Of a stretch of 64,000 bases of DNA, positions 8,036 through 17,372 are shown piece by piece; the first letter of the stretch is position 1; each line of letters begins with the position of its first letter. The DNA is taken from positions 584,063-648,062 of the forward strand of contig NZ_JALKEV010000001.1 of the NCBI RefSeq assembly GCF_023017105.1. Direction: 5' to 3'. The stretch comes from Halalkalibacter sp. APA_J-10(15). GTDB taxonomy: Bacteria > Bacillota > Bacilli > Bacillales > Bacillaceae_D. The notes beneath the pieces were generated by a model. That model was given only the letters and a program-made list of their open reading frames with translations, searched no databases and had not been told where the DNA came from. The position numbers were made by a program, and so were the translations under genes.

Positions 8036-10387
8036 ATGGAGAAGATAAACACAAGTAACATTGATGAGATGGTTTTATTAGTTCAAAGATGGGTCAATTT
8101 CAATTACTCGAACCGTTTCAACTGGGGTGAACCAATTCCCGAAAATGGACGGACTGGCTGGACTACTATGTATGCTCTAACAAGAGCTTTGCAAATAGAA
8201 ATAGGAATTACTAATCCAGTCAATGCATTTGGCCCAGCAACATTAGCAGCATGTCCCACATTAATACAAGGTGATAATGCACATGTGAACTCGAATATTG
8301 TGAGAATATTACAAGGAGCAATGTGGTGCAAAGGATATAGTCCAGGTGGTTTTACAGGGAATTTTGGTCCAGGAACAGAAAATGGTGTAAAGATGATGCA
8401 AGAACATGCAGGACTTGAACCAGATGGTATTGTAACACCAAGGGTTTTCCAAGCTATGCTGAACATGGATGCATACAGAATTGTTAATTATGGTGATGAT
8501 GGTGATGAAAATGTTAGGTTAATCCAACAACGTTTAAACGGAAATTACTATACTATTACTGGTGTACAACCAGCTGATGGTCATTATTCTAGAGATACGA
8601 ATATAGCACTTATATATGGATTACAAATTGAAGCAAATGTTAGTGGAGCAAATGGACATTATGGACCTGGTACTAGAGCAGCTACACCAACAATCCGTAT
8701 AGGTGACTCCGGAAGTAACTTTGTAAAATTAATTCAATACAGTTTATATGTAAATAACTATAATCCAGGGAATTTCGATGGTGACTTCAACCTATCAATG
8801 GAAAATACAATCAAGGAATTTCAAAGTTTTTATAGGTTAACTGCTGATGGTATAGTTGGCTTGAATACTTGGATGGCATTACTTGTAAGTACAGGGAACC
8901 CTGATGTTAAAGGAACAGGAATCGATACTTCTAATACAATTACTCTTGCAAGAGCACAAACACTCAAAGCTGATGGCCGAGAAATTGTAGGACGTTATTT
9001 GACAGGCTCTTTTGCTCTTTCTTCATCTGAATTAAACACACTTTATGGTGCTGGACTAAGAGTTTTTCCTATTTATCAACGATTTGCTGATCACGCCGAA
9101 TGGTTCTCTTATAATCAAGGTATTATTGATGCTAGAGATGCTGTTAGAGCTGCAACAACCTTGAAATTCCCATACGAAACCATCATTTATTTCGCTATTG
9201 ATTTTGATGTCTCATTACAACAAATTAATAATTTGATAATTCCTTATTTTGAAGGAGTAAATGAAGAAATACAACGAAATCGAGATGTAGGGGCTCCTTA
9301 TAGAATTGGAGTATATGGACCGCGCTACGCTTGTACAGTACTTTCTAATAACGGATTAACAATTTCAAGTTTCGTCAGTGGTATGTCAACTGGTTTCTTC
9401 GGAAATAAGGGTCACCCATTACCAGAAGATTGGGCTTTTAATCAGGTGAAAGAACACTCAATTGGCACAGGTGCAGGAGCGTTAGAAATTGACAACCTTA
9501 TAGTTTCAGATAGAGACCGAGGCGTTGCATCAAAAGATTATAATGTTAGTTCTCCCGAAATAGAAGACTATGTTGCTGAAAATCTTCCATTCATGAATAA
9601 ATTAAAAGATTTATTTAATTTCGCTTATGAATTATCTGGTCGTGACAATCGTATAGCTAGCATATTAACTTTAAATTATTTGAGGAGTGAAAACTACTCT
9701 TCTAATATCTGGACCCCAATTGCCGGTGCAATTGACTGGAACTTTGTAGAAGCTGCTGAACAAAGGTTCGGAAAACCATCAGATTTTCCTATTTTATACG
9801 ATCCCGTCACTGGAACAGATATGGACTTTATGCACATGACCGCTACTCTAAATGCAATACTATTTCAAAAAACATTTTCAATTGGGGACAATTTAGCACA
9901 CCTTTCTGACTTTGCAGGATGGCTTGGAGATTTAATTACAGTATTTAATGATGCAAAGGATGCTTATAACGAAGGTAGATTTAATTCTCTATACGATGCG
10001 ACGTATTACTATATTGGACACACTTCCAATTCAGCTGGTCACTTCCCTCTAGAAGATCTATTAGGAGATATGGATGCTATAGTTATTGGTAGAGCATTAG
10101 ATCTGAATGATACTACTGCTAATGTATATGAAGAGATGGACACATATTATCGTTTAGGGTATCGCCGTAGATTTAAACAAGCAGCTCGTGTTCGTTTCGA
10201 GTACAACCGAGAAGAAATTTATAATGAAGCTTACCGATTACTAACTACATCAAATCCAATTATCGCTCTCGCTCGCAATCAATTTAAAGAAGCTTTTGAT
10301 GTAGATGATTGGACAGGCGCTGAAGCTGATAGTGTTGCTAGAGCGTTTAGAGATGTCTGTTCTCATTGGCTAGATAAAGAAGATTAA
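8036..10387 (+). CDS. Peptidoglycan-binding protein with glycoside-hydrolase-like (DUF1906) domain, YbfG-like
   Basis: 783 residues. Residues 1-290 are peptidoglycan-binding-type repeats (VQRWVN, FGPGTENGVKMMQ, DGIVTPRVFQAML, RLIQQRL, FDGDFNLSMENTIKEFQ, DGIVGLNTWMALL). Residues about 297-505 form a DUF1906 TIM-barrel domain (GTGIDTSNTITLARAQTLK, GREIVGRYLTG, ETIIYFAIDFDV, YRIGVYGPRYAC, EIDNLIVSDRD). The last 270 residues are helical and unrecognised. There is no signal peptide or membrane segment, so export would need a non-standard route or cell lysis. Domain order resembles B. subtilis YbfG, of unknown function. A strong AGGAGG site precedes the ATG. It stands alone with its own terminator. 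Confidence 0.8.
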   Translation: MEKINTSNIDEMVLLVQRWVNFNYSNRFNWGEPIPENGRTGWTTMYALTRALQIEIGITNPVNAFGPATLAACPTLIQGDNAHVNSNIVRILQGAMWCKGYSPGGFTGNFGPGTENGVKMMQEHAGLEPDGIVTPRVFQAMLNMDAYRIVNYGDDGDENVRLIQQRLNGNYYTITGVQPADGHYSRDTNIALIYGLQIEANVSGANGHYGPGTRAATPTIRIGDSGSNFVKLIQYSLYVNNYNPGNFDGDFNLSMENTIKEFQSFYRLTADGIVGLNTWMALLVSTGNPDVKGTGIDTSNTITLARAQTLKADGREIVGRYLTGSFALSSSELNTLYGAGLRVFPIYQRFADHAEWFSYNQGIIDARDAVRAATTLKFPYETIIYFAIDFDVSLQQINNLIIPYFEGVNEEIQRNRDVGAPYRIGVYGPRYACTVLSNNGLTISSFVSGMSTGFFGNKGHPLPEDWAFNQVKEHSIGTGAGALEIDNLIVSDRDRGVASKDYNVSSPEIEDYVAENLPFMNKLKDLFNFAYELSGRDNRIASILTLNYLRSENYSSNIWTPIAGAIDWNFVEAAEQRFGKPSDFPILYDPVTGTDMDFMHMTATLNAILFQKTFSIGDNLAHLSDFAGWLGDLITVFNDAKDAYNEGRFNSLYDATYYYIGHTSNSAGHFPLEDLLGDMDAIVIGRALDLNDTTANVYEEMDTYYRLGYRRRFKQAARVRFEYNREEIYNEAYRLLTTSNPIIALARNQFKEAFDVDDWTGAEADSVARAFRDVCSHWLDKED

Positions 10388-10401
10388 AAATTTACTATCA
10401 C

Positions 10402-10442
10402 TAGTAGTACAGCCCCGTCCAGGGTTTGTGCTACTATTTTTT
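10402..10442 (+). terminator. Terminator after the YbfG-like gene
   Basis: TAGTAGTACA pairs with TGTGCTACTA (one G-U) across a loop and is followed by a T-run. Confidence 0.85.
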
Positions 10443-10685
10443 ATAGTAGAAGTGAGTAAGATCAGCCAGTCTCTGGAACAATTTCCGAATCCGTATTAAT
10501 AACTAACTTTACACCCTTATTTGATTCAGTTTAATATGTTGGGTTGCTATTAAGAAAATTAATTTTTTCATTTCCTTTTTAGTTAAATTATAGTAATATT
10601 AATAATGTAAATACTATTATTGAAATTTCATACAGTTGTAGTATTTCTGTTAGTATTTTAAAATAATATATCAAGGAGAGTGACT

Positions 10686-11078
10686 ATGAAAAAAATTGTA
10701 AGCAATGTTTTATTAGCAACTTTTATTTTAGGGGTTTTTGTGGCTGTAGATTTAATTAATCCTTCTGCTGCTGAGGCATCATACAATCACGAAAAAGTTT
10801 CAACAGATAAGCAGGTTTATACAAAAGGTGAAACTATATATGTCACTGGAACTGTAGACCCAGATTTTTATGAATCAAACATGATGAGAATTGATTTTAG
10901 AAAAGGTTGGTTTGAATTAGTAGATGAAACTTTTGTAACAATAGATAGCACAGGAAGGTTTCATGCTGAATTTCAAACAGATGCATCATTCGAATCTGGA
11001 GATGATTATCAAATTAGTGTATTCCACGCGGTAGATGGACGGCAGTGGGACATGTCCGAGTGGTTTACTATTAAATAA
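10686..11078 (+). CDS. Small secreted protein, predicted beta-sandwich, unknown function
   Basis: 130 residues from the ATG used here, which has AAGGAG at a proper 7-nt distance; an in-frame GTG six bases earlier is too close to that site. A signal peptide (KKIVSNVLLATFILGVFVAV) ends at about AEA-S. The mature part is alternating beta sequence (YTKGETIYVTGTVDPDF, STGRFHAEFQTDASF, DDYQISVFHAVDG) suggesting an Ig-like or MG2-like fold. I do not recognise a family. Preceded by a long AT-rich region and followed by its own terminator, so probably monocistronic. Confidence 0.75.
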   Translation: MKKIVSNVLLATFILGVFVAVDLINPSAAEASYNHEKVSTDKQVYTKGETIYVTGTVDPDFYESNMMRIDFRKGWFELVDETFVTIDSTGRFHAEFQTDASFESGDDYQISVFHAVDGRQWDMSEWFTIK

Positions 11079-11120
11079 TTTATCAAACTAACCTATGGGA
11101 TAAGACTCAGTAAATTGAAT

Positions 11121-11170
11121 AAAGGAGGCCCCGAAGAAGCAAAGAGTTGCTTCTAAAGGCCTCTTTCTAT
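11121..11170 (+). terminator. Terminator after the small secreted protein
   Basis: A two-part stem, AAAGGAGGCC/GGCCTCTTT outside and AGAAGCAA/TTGCTTCT inside, is followed by TCTATTT. Confidence 0.85.
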
Positions 11171-11524
11171 TTATGTTTCTTCATTTAAAACTATTTATCC
11201 TTGTCTCTATCCGAGGTTTATTAAATAAATCGGTCTAACCGTGCTTCAGCACAAAGATAAACGTTTGGTCACTAGGATGATGAAATTGTTTCAATTCATG
11301 GAAAAAACAAAGGGTGTTTGGTTACCTTTACAGAGCGGATGTACCTTGCAGTAAAAATGAGGTTCTCCATTCATGGAAAACAGCTAGTCTAAATATGGGA
11401 GAATGCCAATGGCCTTTGACAAATTTCCCCATAGAATAATCATCGACCAAGAAAATATTATTGCTGGGAAACTTTATACGAAGTACATTGGGGAGAAGTG
11501 TCATTTAGATTAACAAAACGTCTA
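11171..11524. other. Non-coding stretch, no feature recognised
   Basis: AT-rich sequence with short broken frames. I see no gene, insertion sequence end or strong hairpin here. Confidence 0.5.
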
Positions 11525-11806
11525 TTAAAAAGTAGCTAATGAAAGCCATATCATTAATATAAGTAAAAATGTCCATATAAAAAATAAAGGTATTGAAACC
11601 ATTATCATCAAGATTCTATGATACATATTTGAGTTAACAAATATTAGAACTGCTAAAAAAGGAGTAAGTATAAAATAGAGAAGTGACGGTAATAAATCTG
11701 AAAAAATGAAAGGTATAATAACCAACACTAAAACTATTATTAATATAAAGTAGTTAAATTTATTACTTTTGTTGCTAAAAAACATTTTTTTCATAATATC
11801 TATCAT
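11525..11806 (-). CDS. Small membrane protein, unknown
   Basis: 93 residues, mostly hydrophobic. Two to three membrane helices (FNYFILIIVLVLVIIPFIF, LLYFILTPFLAVLIFV, ILMIMVSIPLFFIWTFLLIL) follow a short basic N-terminus. GAGAGGAA lies just before the first ATG; a second in-frame ATG four codons later is also possible. No family recognised. It sits alone among decayed sequence, so its expression is uncertain. Confidence 0.5.
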   Translation of the reverse strand: MIDIMKKMFFSNKSNKFNYFILIIVLVLVIIPFIFSDLLPSLLYFILTPFLAVLIFVNSNMYHRILMIMVSIPLFFIWTFLLILMIWLSLATF

Positions 11807-11819
11807 TTCCTCTCTTTTT

Positions 11820-12639
11820 TACTGAATTACTTAGATTTAACTAATGCTACAATTCCCCTTCCCTTTTAACACTTCTGCTCTAATTCGATAAACAGAAACT
11901 TTTGAAACCTATGTTTTTTTATAAACCCGTAATGCTATGACCAACGCTTAAATTCTGACAACCTCGTCATAAACAATTTTTTTCCTGATCTATAGCTTCT
12001 TTGTGTTACTTGTTTTCCAAATATACACTTCCAATAATGTTTAACAATCTCAATACCTTCTCGATTGAATTCCATACCTAACTTTACGTCCTAATAAATG
12101 ATTTCACAATCGCTCCTTTATTCAACTGATCTGACAAACAATATCAAGCCCCTTATTGGAAACACGAGCAATTATCCATAAAAGTCATTTCATAAACCAT
12201 CTCAAACCACCTTATTATCCTACAACCCGTTCTAGACAATATTTATTCCTTATAGATTGCCCCTTTTTTAATGTAGTTTAAGAGCAACCTCCCAAACCAA
12301 CAAAGAAAAGTCTTATTTAACCTTAAATTACTATTTATGGTTTAGATGTGAATTTAGAGATATTTTTAAGTATACAGTAAAATGATTAAATCAAAAGTTA
12401 TTTTTTTCTTTATTTACTCGATTTACTCCATAATACCTATGACAAAAACAAAGGTTTCACTAATAAGAATGTTGACATCATACATACTAAGGTTAAACAT
12501 TCAAAGAACGCTAGTGGGTTCAATTAACTAATTGTCTCAAAATGGAATAGCAACTACATCTGTTGCTAGTATAGTTTCATTGATACATCTGATTTTTTTG
12601 TAAAACCTATCTAAATTGTTAAAAATAAGTATATATGAA
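11820..12639. other. Long AT-rich non-coding stretch
   Basis: No reading frame of useful length and no recognisable RNA or mobile-element end. Consistent with fully decayed mobile DNA. Confidence 0.5.
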
Positions 12640-12900
12640 TGGGTAATCAGAATAGGAATACTACGAAGAACTCAAGAAGATCGTGGACGGACTTTATCAA
12701 TCAGATAGTTCTGTAAATGATTTAAGCAGCGAATATGGTGTATCAGAATTAAGTCTGGTTTAATCCTTCATACTGACTTAAGAACTAAGATAACTCCTGT
12801 ATCAAAGAATCGTTTCATTCCATCTAAAAGAAAGAAAAAGCACACCATTGTAAACGCCAGAATAAAGTGGCTCTTACGCAATTTTGGTGAAAACCTACGA
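12640..12900 (+). pseudogene. IS3-family transposase fragments
   Basis: YEELKKIVDGLYQSDSSVND then LSSEYGVSELSLV is the helix-turn-helix of an IS3 OrfA protein. It is followed after a gap by ILHTDL, the start of the HTDxG integrase motif of OrfB. The pieces are out of frame and the remainder is missing. Confidence 0.5.
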
Positions 12901-12930
12901 ATTTTTCATTGAATGCATGGATTAATTTTT

Positions 12931-13155
12931 TTACAGTCTATAAAGAATTCGCTTTTTAAGAGAGTTAAACTTGCGTCCATATAACAATCGCTTTATGTTT
13001 TTTAAACGATTAATATGCCCTTCCAAAATGGCATTATTGTAGGTATAAGTTAAGGCTGTTCGGATAGAATTCTTTTCTTCCCGTAGTTTTATTATAAATA
13101 AAACAATGTCCTTTAGCTTATAGTTCTTCTCCGTCGAAAGTAAATAGTGCCGAAG
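12931..13155 (-). pseudogene. ISL3-type transposase C-terminal fragment
   Basis: Reverse-strand frame with NNAILEGHINRLKNIKRLLY then GRKFNSLKKRILYRL, the E-containing C-terminal end typical of another ISL3 subgroup (compare SNAQVEGQINKLKLIKR in known members). It is cut off where the IS4-type fragment begins. Confidence 0.6.
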
Positions 13156-13430
13156 AAATTTCAGTGATGTATAAATCACGCTGGGCCATTGAGTTGTTTT
13201 TCAAATGGATTAAGCAGCATCTCAATTTAAAAAAATTCTACGGTCAAAGTGAATGGGCTATCCAAAATCAAGTGTTTATCGCATTAATCGTTTTTTGCCT
13301 ACATGTTCTCATTCAACTCGAGATGAAAAGCAAGCGAAAAACCTTACAAATCAGTCGTTATCTAAGAGCTGCTTTGTGGAAGCCGGCACATATTTGGCTT
13401 CGGAAAATTGAAGGAAAAGCCATTCCTTAA
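13156..13430 (+). pseudogene. IS4-family transposase C-terminal fragment
   Basis: Open for about 88 codons: YKSRWAIELFFKWIKQHLNL then KKFYGQSEWAIQNQVFIALI. This is the DDE domain end of IS4 transposases (Y-(2)-R-(3)-E-(6)-K signature). No N-terminal two-thirds is present. The junction with the ISL3 piece at about 13155 shows one element landed in or recombined with another. Confidence 0.65.
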
Positions 13431-13867
13431 TAAAGAATCAGTCGTTGTCACTAATGTCTAATTATAAATAATTTTCCAAATGGATGGAGCCACCTCAAAC
13501 TGGGTATTTACCTTTTTGCTCTAAGCAGGATGAATATAGAAACTGAAAATTCAGTCAAATTTCACGCAACACTAGTGAGTAAATGGGGATTAAATAAAGT
13601 ATAAAATTTCGAAAATTCAACAAAAACCCGTAAAGAAAAGTTCTCTGCTGAAAATAAACGAATACGCTGAATCTAGAGTAGTCGTCATAAACTCAAAAAC
13701 TCGTTGCACGGCTGCAAGTATAAATTAATTGTAAGCTAATTGGTTCGGGTCGTTATGTAATTCATCTGGGATTTTGACACTATTATCTATAAATGAAGCA
13801 CCTTTATCTTACTATAGATGTTAATTGCACTATTTTAAGTACCAATAGAAATAGTTGAAATTGGTTA
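13431..13867. other. Non-coding stretch, no feature recognised
   Basis: Short broken frames only. No confident similarity or structure seen. Confidence 0.45.
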
Positions 13868-14030
13868 AATGAAGAAAAGAACGACATATTTACGATTAAA
13901 GAATGAGTGTAGTCAAATTTTAGTGTGCTTAAGCAGAGGCTTTAAGATGACTTCAGTCTTATGAAACGACTTTAGTCGTAGACATTTTATGTCCAAATCC
14001 ACCTGCTTTAGCAGATGGTCGTTTAAGTAA
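13868..14030 (+). mobile_element. Solo IS200/IS605-type right end
   Basis: The stretch from AGAAAAGAACGA to CTTCAGTCTTATGAAAC closely matches the sequence just downstream of the decayed tnpA at 19.8 kb, in opposite orientation. It contains small palindromes (GACTTCAGTC, ACGACTTTAGTCGT, CTGCTTTAGCAG) like the subterminal hairpins of this family. The last segment, CCAAATCCACCTGCTTTAGC, recurs at 21095-21132. Confidence 0.5.
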
Positions 14031-14091
14031 GTAGTCAGTAATGTACACTTAGATGAAAATAAAGCCACTGGTTCTATGGGCGGATAGTTAC

Positions 14092-14870
14092 TTATGTAAA
14101 CAACTTACTCCAAGTATTTTTACCTGCAATACCATCTACAGATAGCTGATTAGCACGTTGAAACTTTCTAACTGCTTTATCGGTAACTTTCCCAAATATA
14201 CCATTAAATGGATTGAGCTTGAATCCAGCGATATACAGTGAAGCTTGCAACACTCTTGTTAAGTGGCCAATAGTCCCTTTACGGACAATTACTAAAGAGC
14301 TACGAGTTTTAGGTCCCATAATACCATCCACAGCTAAACCGGCTTTAACTTGTTTATTAAGTTCTGCTTGTAGCACTTTAATAAACGTCTTTTTAGTTAT
14401 TGGCCCAGCAAAACCATCAACTGGGATCTTATAACCATATTCTACGATCCACTCTTGTATTTGTCTGGTAAACGTATCGTCTTTTGAAACGCTAGGCTTA
14501 CTTGTTTGTAAAGGAAGTGATGTTGGTGTTTAGGATCCAACTTTGCGAACTAGGTTAGGTTTGGATCCATTACGTAGCTGTGGGAGGCTTAAACCGCCTG
14601 TCATCTGTAAGCGAGGATAATCTTTAAAGCTAGTCCAATCACCTCCCCATTCAAAGCCTAATGATTTTGCAACAGCTGCAACTTTTCTCCAATCATCGTG
14701 TACTGTCCACAGGGCTGTTGCGCCATCGTTACTTACGAAGAAATAATCCACTGCTAAGCCAAAATTATGATAAGATTGACCACCTTTAGCATTTGTAAGG
14801 ATGTTACCGCAATTGTGTGACCTTTTGTATATAATCGATTTTGTTCAGCGATTGAACATAATTAATCATT
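14092..14870 (-). pseudogene. Phage-type L-alanyl-D-glutamate endopeptidase (M15) with peptidoglycan-binding repeats, broken
   Basis: Reading right to left: EQNRLYTKGHTIA, then after a frameshift NAKGGQSYHNFGLAVDYFF (the H-(3)-G-x-A-x-D zinc motif of peptidase M15), LGFEWGGDWTSFKDYPRLQM, a TAA stop after KVGS, then two peptidoglycan-binding repeats (VDGFAGPITKKTFIKVLQ; FNGIFGKVTDKAVRKFQ) to the C-terminus. It resembles CwlK-type lysins of Bacillus and its prophages. The N-terminus is missing. The last 94 codons remain open but are not a whole protein. Confidence 0.75.
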
Positions 14871-14938
14871 AAACGAAAACTAGCAATTACAAACTCAAAA
14901 TCAAAGACTTTATGACGGTCTTTAGTCAATTATTATAC

Positions 14939-15232
14939 TTATAATTCAATATCTATACCAAAGATGGAGGCGATTATTAGGATTGCTCCGCCGACAATCC
15001 ATAGTAGTCTTTTTAATAATTCTTTATTTTGTTCCCTTAAATAATTTTGTTGCTCAGTCATTACTTTTATTAATTGTTTTGTATTGCTATCTTGCATTCT
15101 AATGACAGTTTGTTGCTTAGTATTACTTTCCTGCATAATTTTTTGAATAGAATCGATTTTAATATCAACTTCATTACTCCCTTTTTTTAGCTCTTCTATC
15201 AGTGTTTCTATGTTTTTTGTTTTGTTCTCCAT
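14939..15232 (-). CDS. Coiled-coil protein with C-terminal membrane helix, XhlA/holin-accessory-like
   Basis: 97 residues from the only ATG: long heptad-rich helix (IETLIEELKKGSNEVDIKID ... MTEQQNYLREQNKELLKRL) and one C-terminal membrane segment (LLWIVGGAILIIASIFGI). The frame stays open upstream to about 15367, encoding more coiled coil, and an AGGAGGAAGG site there is followed by no ATG, GTG or TTG in frame. The original start may have been lost, or ATT used. Its place just upstream of the broken endopeptidase suggests a phage lysis module remnant. Function inferred from layout only. Confidence 0.5.
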   Translation of the reverse strand: MENKTKNIETLIEELKKGSNEVDIKIDSIQKIMQESNTKQQTVIRMQDSNTKQLIKVMTEQQNYLREQNKELLKRLLWIVGGAILIIASIFGIDIEL

Positions 15233-15469
15233 TGTAGTTAGTCTTAAATGTGTATCATCAACTAATTCATTTCTTTGTTCAATTTCTAGTTTAATCTCAG
15301 TAATTTCAAATTTAATTGATTGAATTTCTTTTTCTAAGTCTTCTATGGTTAAATTTTTAATAAGCCCTTCCTCCTCTTGAACAGTTAATGTGCTTAAAAT
15401 GTAGTTTATTAAGCTGAAATGTGACTGTCTCTTTTTGGCTTAACTGGCCCTTACTCACTTCTCAACGCA

Positions 15470-15605
15470 AAGGATTAATCGAAACGACTTTTTTCTCCAA
15501 TTGAAGTCGCTTTCCCAGGTTTACAGAAAACTCGATGATGAATTGTCTCTAATACGTAACCGCATGCATGAAGTTATTCAACTAACCTTTCCAGAAATGG
15601 ACATA
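15470..15605 (+). pseudogene. IS110-family transposase fragment
   Basis: RKLDDELSLIRNRMHEVIQL followed by TFPEMD matches the LTFPE region of IS110 transposases. Only about 45 codons are recognisable. A middle fragment of the same family lies at 20165-20475 on the other strand. Confidence 0.5.
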
Positions 15606-15922
15606 ATCATAATATGATTATCTCAGGATTAGAAGAAGCTACCATTACCAATTCTGTCGTTGTTGAGGGCATCTGGAAACTTTCTGTATAGGTTCCGAAG
15701 TGTCGTCATACATGTCTTTATTGCGATAACAGAACCAACTGTGTTCATGATTACAGGATTCAGAAGGTCAAACATCTTAAGGTGTTTGAATGAATGACGA
15801 TGATGTATGACCGTTTCCGAATGAGAAACATACTGTATCATCAATGGAAACGCATACCGGTATATATAGGTTAATGGGCAGGCGGAAACTGCCTACCAAA
15901 ACATTTGACTTAGAGCTTATGA
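15606..15922 (+). mobile_element. Internally deleted ISL3 derivative (about 0.3 kb)
   Basis: The first part matches the start of the 5.5-kb ISL3 transposase (SGLEEATITNSVVVEGIW, cysteine region, VFE-TMM). At GTATGACCGTTTCCGAATGAG it jumps directly to the transposase C-terminus (RMRNILYHQWKRIPVYIG in the parental sense) and right inverted repeat. About 900 bp are missing. TATAACCGTC and TATGACTGTC flank the missing part in the full copy, so short-repeat deletion is likely. The product would be non-functional. Confidence 0.7.
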
Positions 15923-16420
15923 ATGTTCCCGAACACAAGTTGGGGCAAAGTACATATTAAACCCATCTAGCTCGGATTCATTTTTCTTATTGTAAGCAAT
16001 CACGGATTGCGCTCCCATTTGATAAATCTGTTAGCTGGATAATCGTAACCTGCATCAAGTAGACTAAATGAAATTGGTCGTTCAGAAAGACACTCTTGCA
16101 TTCCCTTTAATAAAGGGATAGCCACTTTTCCATCATAAGCTTGTATTTGAAGTCATTTTTCTTTCTCTTCTTTTGGTTTGCGACCGCGCCTTTTGGGTTT
16201 AGATTTAAATTTTTATTCTTTTGATGGGGCTTGATCTCTGTCTTCAATAGAGGGAACCTAAAATCCCAAAGAAACCTTTTAGTGACAAGCGAGCAGGTCA
16301 TAGCTGCATAATTAATCTAAACAGGCGCGTCACCAACTCATTCGACATTTAGGGAGTACTCCTTTTTGTGTCTGGAAATCCTTATGAGACTAAGAGTTCA
16401 AATTATGAAATTTACTCAAT
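15923..16420 (-). pseudogene. DDE (IS4/IS5-superfamily) transposase fragments
   Basis: Reverse-strand pieces read SERPISFSLLDAGYDYP, QMGAQSVIAYNKKNESELDG, FNMYFAPTCVREHS, and further upstream MTCSLVTKRFLWDFRF, in different frames. This is a common Bacillus DDE transposase. The ISL3 derivative joins it right after CVREHS, indicating insertion into this gene before or during its decay. Confidence 0.65.
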
Positions 16421-16421
16421 A

Positions 16422-17099
16422 TTAAAAAGAATAACCATTTGCTAATAAGTAGTGATAAAAGGAATCTCTGGAACGTTGAACAAGTTTACGCATTTTATTA
16501 CTATAAGTGAGATCTTCTCCAGAAACCTTAGCTAAATCTTTTCCATTGAATCCTTGATATAATAGATAAATGATTTTACCATATCGATTATGTTCTTTAT
16601 AAAAAGAAGAAATATAATCAATTAAACTCATATTAATGTATTCTCTCTCTGTAGAAATTGAGCTGAATAAAAAATCAACTTTGTTATTAAAGGTATCCTC
16701 ATCATTACTGTAATATAAACTTTCCCATCTACCCTTACTGTAGTTTTTATTATTTTTATCAGAACTATCACTTTTCACTTCATAATTTCTCCATACAGTA
16801 GCTTCAGCTATTCGAAATCTATATGATACTAACGAAACAAGACTGCCTCTTTCAGGAGAGTATGCTAATATACAATCCCAAAGCGATAGATTAAAAGTAG
16901 AAATAAAGTCTTCAATAGGAATATACACATTAGTGATTTTAGCTCTTTGTTGAGCATTATGAGAACAACGGTATATGTAACGCTCCATTAAATTATAAAT
17001 TTCATGAAAAAGTAATTGTTTATTTTCAATATCACTTTCTCTTAAAACCTGTAAAGCTAATTTTTCAACCTCAGACCATAATATTTTATTTTTATCCAA
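16422..17099 (-). CDS. Sigma-70-like protein, divergent from the SigO-like operon
   Basis: 225 residues, intact. The N-terminal half resembles sigma region 2 (VYIPIEDFISTFNLSLWDCI, SLVSYRFRIAEATVWRNYEV). The C-terminal part (KIIYLLYQGFNGKDLAKVSG through SNKMRKLVQRSRDSFYHYL) looks like a region 4 helix-turn-helix. Similarity is by pattern only. It faces the sigO/rsoA-like pair across a 273-bp AT-rich gap, so it may belong to the same regulatory unit. It could instead be a phage-type late sigma. Codon use is as AT-rich as its surroundings, suggesting acquisition. Confidence 0.6.
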   Translation of the reverse strand: MDKNKILWSEVEKLALQVLRESDIENKQLLFHEIYNLMERYIYRCSHNAQQRAKITNVYIPIEDFISTFNLSLWDCILAYSPERGSLVSLVSYRFRIAEATVWRNYEVKSDSSDKNNKNYSKGRWESLYYSNDEDTFNNKVDFLFSSISTEREYINMSLIDYISSFYKEHNRYGKIIYLLYQGFNGKDLAKVSGEDLTYSNKMRKLVQRSRDSFYHYLLANGYSF

Positions 17100-17372
17100 T
17101 TCTACACCTCATTTAGAATTCATCTAAAAAGAAATGTAGAAGGATTTGTAAATTTGTGACATAAAATCAGAATAATATATATGCAAACATATTTAAACAA
17201 TTTCATCCTAATTATAGTAAATTTTAAAAGACTAAAATACTGTCTCTGACAGCCAAAATAAGATTTAAAATCACTTATACCGTTTTCCGCCTACAACTTT
17301 ATACACCATGAAAAATACAGTCACAACTCTAATTATTTTTTTACATTTAAATAAAAAATTGGAGTTGATAAC

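Noticed and set aside
8104-8466. 120-codon reverse-strand frame inside the YbfG-like gene
   Set aside because: It is the antisense of well-defined peptidoglycan-binding repeats and has no domain of its own.
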